DNA of 64,000 nucleotides from Datnioides undecimradiatus (Eukaryota; Chordata; Actinopteri; Lobotiformes; Datnioididae). The first letter of the stretch is position 1. Every line of letters begins with the position of its first letter. Under the pieces are notes generated by a model that saw only the letters and a list, made by a program, of their open reading frames with translations, was not told the origin of the DNA and searched no databases. The DNA is taken from contig WARS01000013.1 in assembly GCA_008933995.1 (NCBI GenBank), positions 15,751,806-15,815,805 on the forward strand, read 5' to 3'. The translations under genes and the position numbers were made by a program. Shown piece by piece: positions 61,101 to 64,000 of this stretch.

Positions 61101-61841
61101 ACAAACTTTGTTCCAAATCACATAATAAAGCATGTTGTCACAGAGACAGTTCAAGCTAAATTTCCCTTTTTCTGTAGCAATAGCTTTTGTGGATTCACTT
61201 TGAGGTAAATATTGTCATTTTAGGGATCAGAGTGGCAAACCGTGTACAGTGTAGTCTATCAGAGGTGATTTACCTCTGCAGGTCTCTTAGCGCTTTGGTG
61301 TGGGTTGGATCAAAAGCGTTCATCAGATCAGAAGGATGCCAGAGCAGGCCTGAACCCTCACTGCAAAGGTCACGGATCACTCCATTATTCATCAGGTTCC
61401 CATGCTAAAGCCCGGGGAGGGTTAAGAAAGAAAAGAGAAGGAGAGAGAGATCGAGAGATTGATTTAGAGAGGCGTCCCCCCTTCTATACTTGTCCTCCCA
61501 CAGAGACGCCTGCCAAAAGTCCTCCTTTGCTATTCCAAAAGCCCCACCTCTGACGCGGATAAGGAACAAAGAACAGAAGAGAAATGATTGAGGGAGCAGC
61601 AGAAAGAGAGAAGCAGAAGAGGGAGAGCACCTCACTGCTGTGTGGCCTGACCCGCTATCTCAAAGACCCCTTCTCTTGATTTAGCTATCTCTCCTGTCAC
61701 CCACCACTGCCACCCTCTGAGATAGGAGACCAAAACAGAAAGATGGCCTTTATCTTCTCAAATATGACACCAACAATCGCACCTTGATGTCAGCAGCTCC
61801 CCAACACCATTTCGCTCCAAGACCCTCGACCACTGGCCAAG

Positions 61842-62298
61842 ATGAGTGGAGTTGCCAAGAACAGAGAGAATATTCATTTGGTAGGCTTCCCTGAAATGCT
61901 CAGGCCTTCCCCCAATACCAGCAGCTGCAGCAGTAGCGGCTCGGCATCCAACAATCATAGTGTCAACTCACCTTTTCCAGCAAAGCACGTACCTGTTATT
62001 CTCTGTAAAGGATAGAAAAGAGCTGGAAACACAAAGCTGGAGACGGGGTGAACGATTTCACACTTTTCCTGTAAAATCTAAATACATCTGGGGCCCTTGT
62101 TGTACATTCTGTTCAGCTATTGTATTCCCCATGGAGCGTATATGCCGTAGCTGTTCCGGGTTGTTTTTATTTATTTTCAGGTGGCAGCATTGAGTTTAGT
62201 GTTGGTCATCTAAACAGTGACCCCCTGCTACACAGCCTCTCCAGAAATCCAGACGTCCTCACTTCCCAGGGGAATGTTTCAGGAAAGGAGCATGAGAG
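61842..62298 (+). CDS. Possible two-exon coding model, unrecognised
   Basis: The first part opens at ATG 61842 (MSGVAKNRENIHLVGFPEML, then a serine-rich stretch SSCSSSGSASNN). It can end at 62004 before GTAAAG. The second part starts at 62181 after a strong acceptor (GTTTTTATTTATTTTCAG) and ends at 62298 (CATGAGAG then GTGAGA). Phases agree across the 176-base intron, and the frame continues as GSIEFSVGHLNSDPLLHSL. Without splicing the first frame stops at 62013. The minus strand is also open over 61758-61958. The first donor is weak and the product matches nothing I know, so this may be chance within conserved non-coding DNA. Confidence 0.2.
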
Positions 62299-62366
62299 GT
62301 GAGATCTATAACTGAACACATATCACTTTCCTCTCCCCATCCGCCCCCGCAATCTCTCCTATCCCA

Positions 62367-62367
<1 letters not shown>

Positions 62368-62410
<43 letters not shown>

Positions 62411-62505
62411 CACCTCCACAGAACAATGAGAGAATTCAGTGATCCCCTGTTGTGCAAAAAAAGCTCACTCCCCCACTCAACTTTTTTTTTTTTTTTTTTT
62501 TTTTT
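62368..62505. repeat. (CA)n microsatellite followed by poly-T
   Basis: Twenty CA units occupy 62368-62407. About 75 bases later a pure T run of 24 bases occupies 62482-62505. The T run on this strand could be the tail of a small retroposed element inserted on the minus strand, but no body was recognised. Confidence 0.95.
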
Positions 62506-63060
62506 AATAGCAGCATACAGTATCAGCAGAATTACTGCGGCTCGGCTTCGACGCTGCAGCAGCCTTGCTAGAGTGTGTCAAGCCCAGAGGGGTTTATGGC
62601 TTTGATCTAACGCACAATACCCAGTGTGTGAGGAGGAAAAGTGAGCATACGCACACACACACTAACCCATACGCAAATGAGTGTGCGGCTCACCCGCAAA
62701 TGCTCGTGCAAACACACGCCTCTACAGACACACACATCCCCTTTGATATAGTTCCAGGCTTTTAGTGGGTGATTAGGAGAGGCGACCCAGCTAAGGTCTA
62801 GAGTGATAGGAGGAAGCAGGAGCCTGCTGCTCTTTAGTTAGAGGAAACCAATACTCTGTCTGTAGATAGAGGAGTAATTATGCTCAAGGGTTGAGAGGAG
62901 AGAGCAGTGAGCATTTTGGAAGAGAAGCCAATGAGAGGAGGAAGCTGAGGGTGAGAGTGAGCAAGACTGTGCTGGGGGGTGGTTGATTTCAGATTCCCCA
63001 CTGTGTCACCCCCACAGACAGCAATTAGAATTCCTCCAGAGGGAATTTCTTGTGTGTTTA

Positions 63061-63205
63061 TTGTGTGTGTGTGAGTGTGTGAGGCCAGGAGTATGTGTAT
63101 TTACATTATGGTGCAGAGTGCATTTGCAGCACTGAATACATCCATTGCTGCATAAATGCAGTCAAGGCTGCCACTGCGGTGCATGCACACACGTGTGTGT
63201 GTGTG
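63061..63205. repeat. TG-rich microsatellite cluster
   Basis: TG runs at 63061-63083 and about 63190-63205. A GA run follows at 63380-63399. Confidence 0.9.
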
Positions 63206-64000
63206 CACATGCCTGTTTACTGAATCCACTCCGACACTTGTTGGTGGTCTAAAGGTTATGAAATATTAATGCCCCCTCTCTCTTAATGATTCATAAATTG
63301 TATTCTGATACTTGCCACTCTGCTTCTCCTCGCAACTCCATTCCCTATAATTGGACGGTTGGCTTGGTTAAAAAAAAAAGAGAGAGCGAGCGAGAGAGAC
63401 ATAGGGGTAGCAGTGGACAGAGGGAGAGAGAGAGCATGAGAGCATGAGATGAAAATCAAGTTTTCCTCCCTCCTCATACATTTTAGAAAGCGGCATGCAA
63501 GTGCTGAGGGATCATAATGTCAGTAAATAGTATTCATGAACAACTGCTTTCCCAGGGAACGTGTTTTTAGCATTCACACCAACACTGGACCGCGTTGTGT
63601 ATTTGGCCAGGAAAACTGCAGCAGACTGCCGGTGACACCTTACAGAACATCAGCTTTAGTCGACAGGAAACGAGGGAATGCCTTATTTACTGTAATAAAC
63701 CCTCCATTATCAGGAGAATGTTTAGATCATTTTTCTCTCTCTCTCTCTGTCTCGCTTCACATTAAGATATGGCCAGGTTTTCGATCTAATGTGTGCTAAT
63801 CTAAAAGAAACACATTCACATTATGTTTGTTTTATTTATTTATTACCCGGCATCGATCGGGGCTGTGAAATCACCACTCAGAACTAAATGAAAAGAAAAT
63901 AAGCCTTTCACTCTACGGCTTCTTTATCTGCTGCTTCTCTCGGTCCCTCAGCCTTTGCCTTGCTCTCTTTTTGATTCAATAACACTTTGTAAGATAGGCA

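Larger units (their letters stand above)
42555..64000 (+). other. tafa1: tafa1 intron 2 (runs past the window edge)
   Basis: I read this stretch for the next tafa1 exon, which should begin with the Gly-Thr-Cys-Glu segment and contain the paired cysteines and the Trp-Trp-Cys motif, and did not find it. The intron is therefore at least 21.4 kb. It holds microsatellites (42946-42969, 51537-51562, 57256-57279, 62368-62407, 63061-63083), a poly-T run, a teleost dispersed repeat near 50125-50395, twin hairpins near 58092-58175 and two unrecognised coding-like intervals listed separately. Everything else is AT-rich non-coding DNA with scattered conserved-looking patches. Confidence 0.5.

Noticed and set aside
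42555..64000. Search for the cysteine-rich tafa1 exons
   Set aside because: Read for the Gly-Thr-Cys-Glu start, the paired cysteines and the Trp-Trp-Cys motif; nothing matched, so the rest of the gene is taken to lie outside the window.
1..64000. CRISPR arrays, operons, tRNA or rRNA genes
   Set aside because: No regularly spaced direct repeats with unique spacers, no bacterial gene organisation, and no recognisable tRNA or rRNA sequence were seen; the window is vertebrate in character.

Overview
The window looks like gene-poor nuclear DNA from a ray-finned fish, probably a spiny-rayed (percomorph) teleost. The grounds are an A+T-rich background with many CA/TG and CT/GA microsatellites, a Tc1-type transposon remnant on the minus strand, a short inverted-repeat element with ends reading TTAGCTTAGCAC that I know from percomorph genomes, and other dispersed repeats I recognise from teleosts. 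No bacterial or viral gene organisation is visible. Almost all long open frames here are chance or microsatellite-driven.

The one gene I recognise is tafa1 (older name fam19a1), plus strand. It encodes a secreted, brain-type chemokine-like protein. Its first coding exon is at 42431-42554 and holds the start codon, the signal peptide and the short pre-domain segment. It sits in a spliced exon that opens at 42418 after a good acceptor and ends at a consensus donor (GTACGT). A non-coding first exon probably ends at 40014 (CAG then GTAAGG), which leaves a 2.4 kb first intron. The cysteine-rich exons were not seen, so the second intron must run from 42555 past the right edge of the window. This fits the very long introns of the family.

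Layout: 1-39299 is upstream intergenic sequence holding repeats, the Tc1 remnant (9270-10343), the inverted-repeat element (19214-19490), a composite repeat region (31780-33850) and a few conserved-looking AT-rich blocks. 39300-42554 is the tafa1 5' region, including a CpG-richer stretch at 40430-40990. 42555-64000 is tafa1 intron with microsatellites, another dispersed repeat copy (about 50125-50395), hairpins and possible enhancers.

Three places look coding but match nothing I know: a possible three-exon small gene at 8158-8724, a lone terminal coding exon at 53824-54060, and a possible two-exon model at 61842-62298. These, and a pair of adjacent near-perfect hairpins at 58092-58175, are the items most worth checking. 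Everything about conserved elements and alternative promoters is inference from composition and motifs, without alignment or transcript data.
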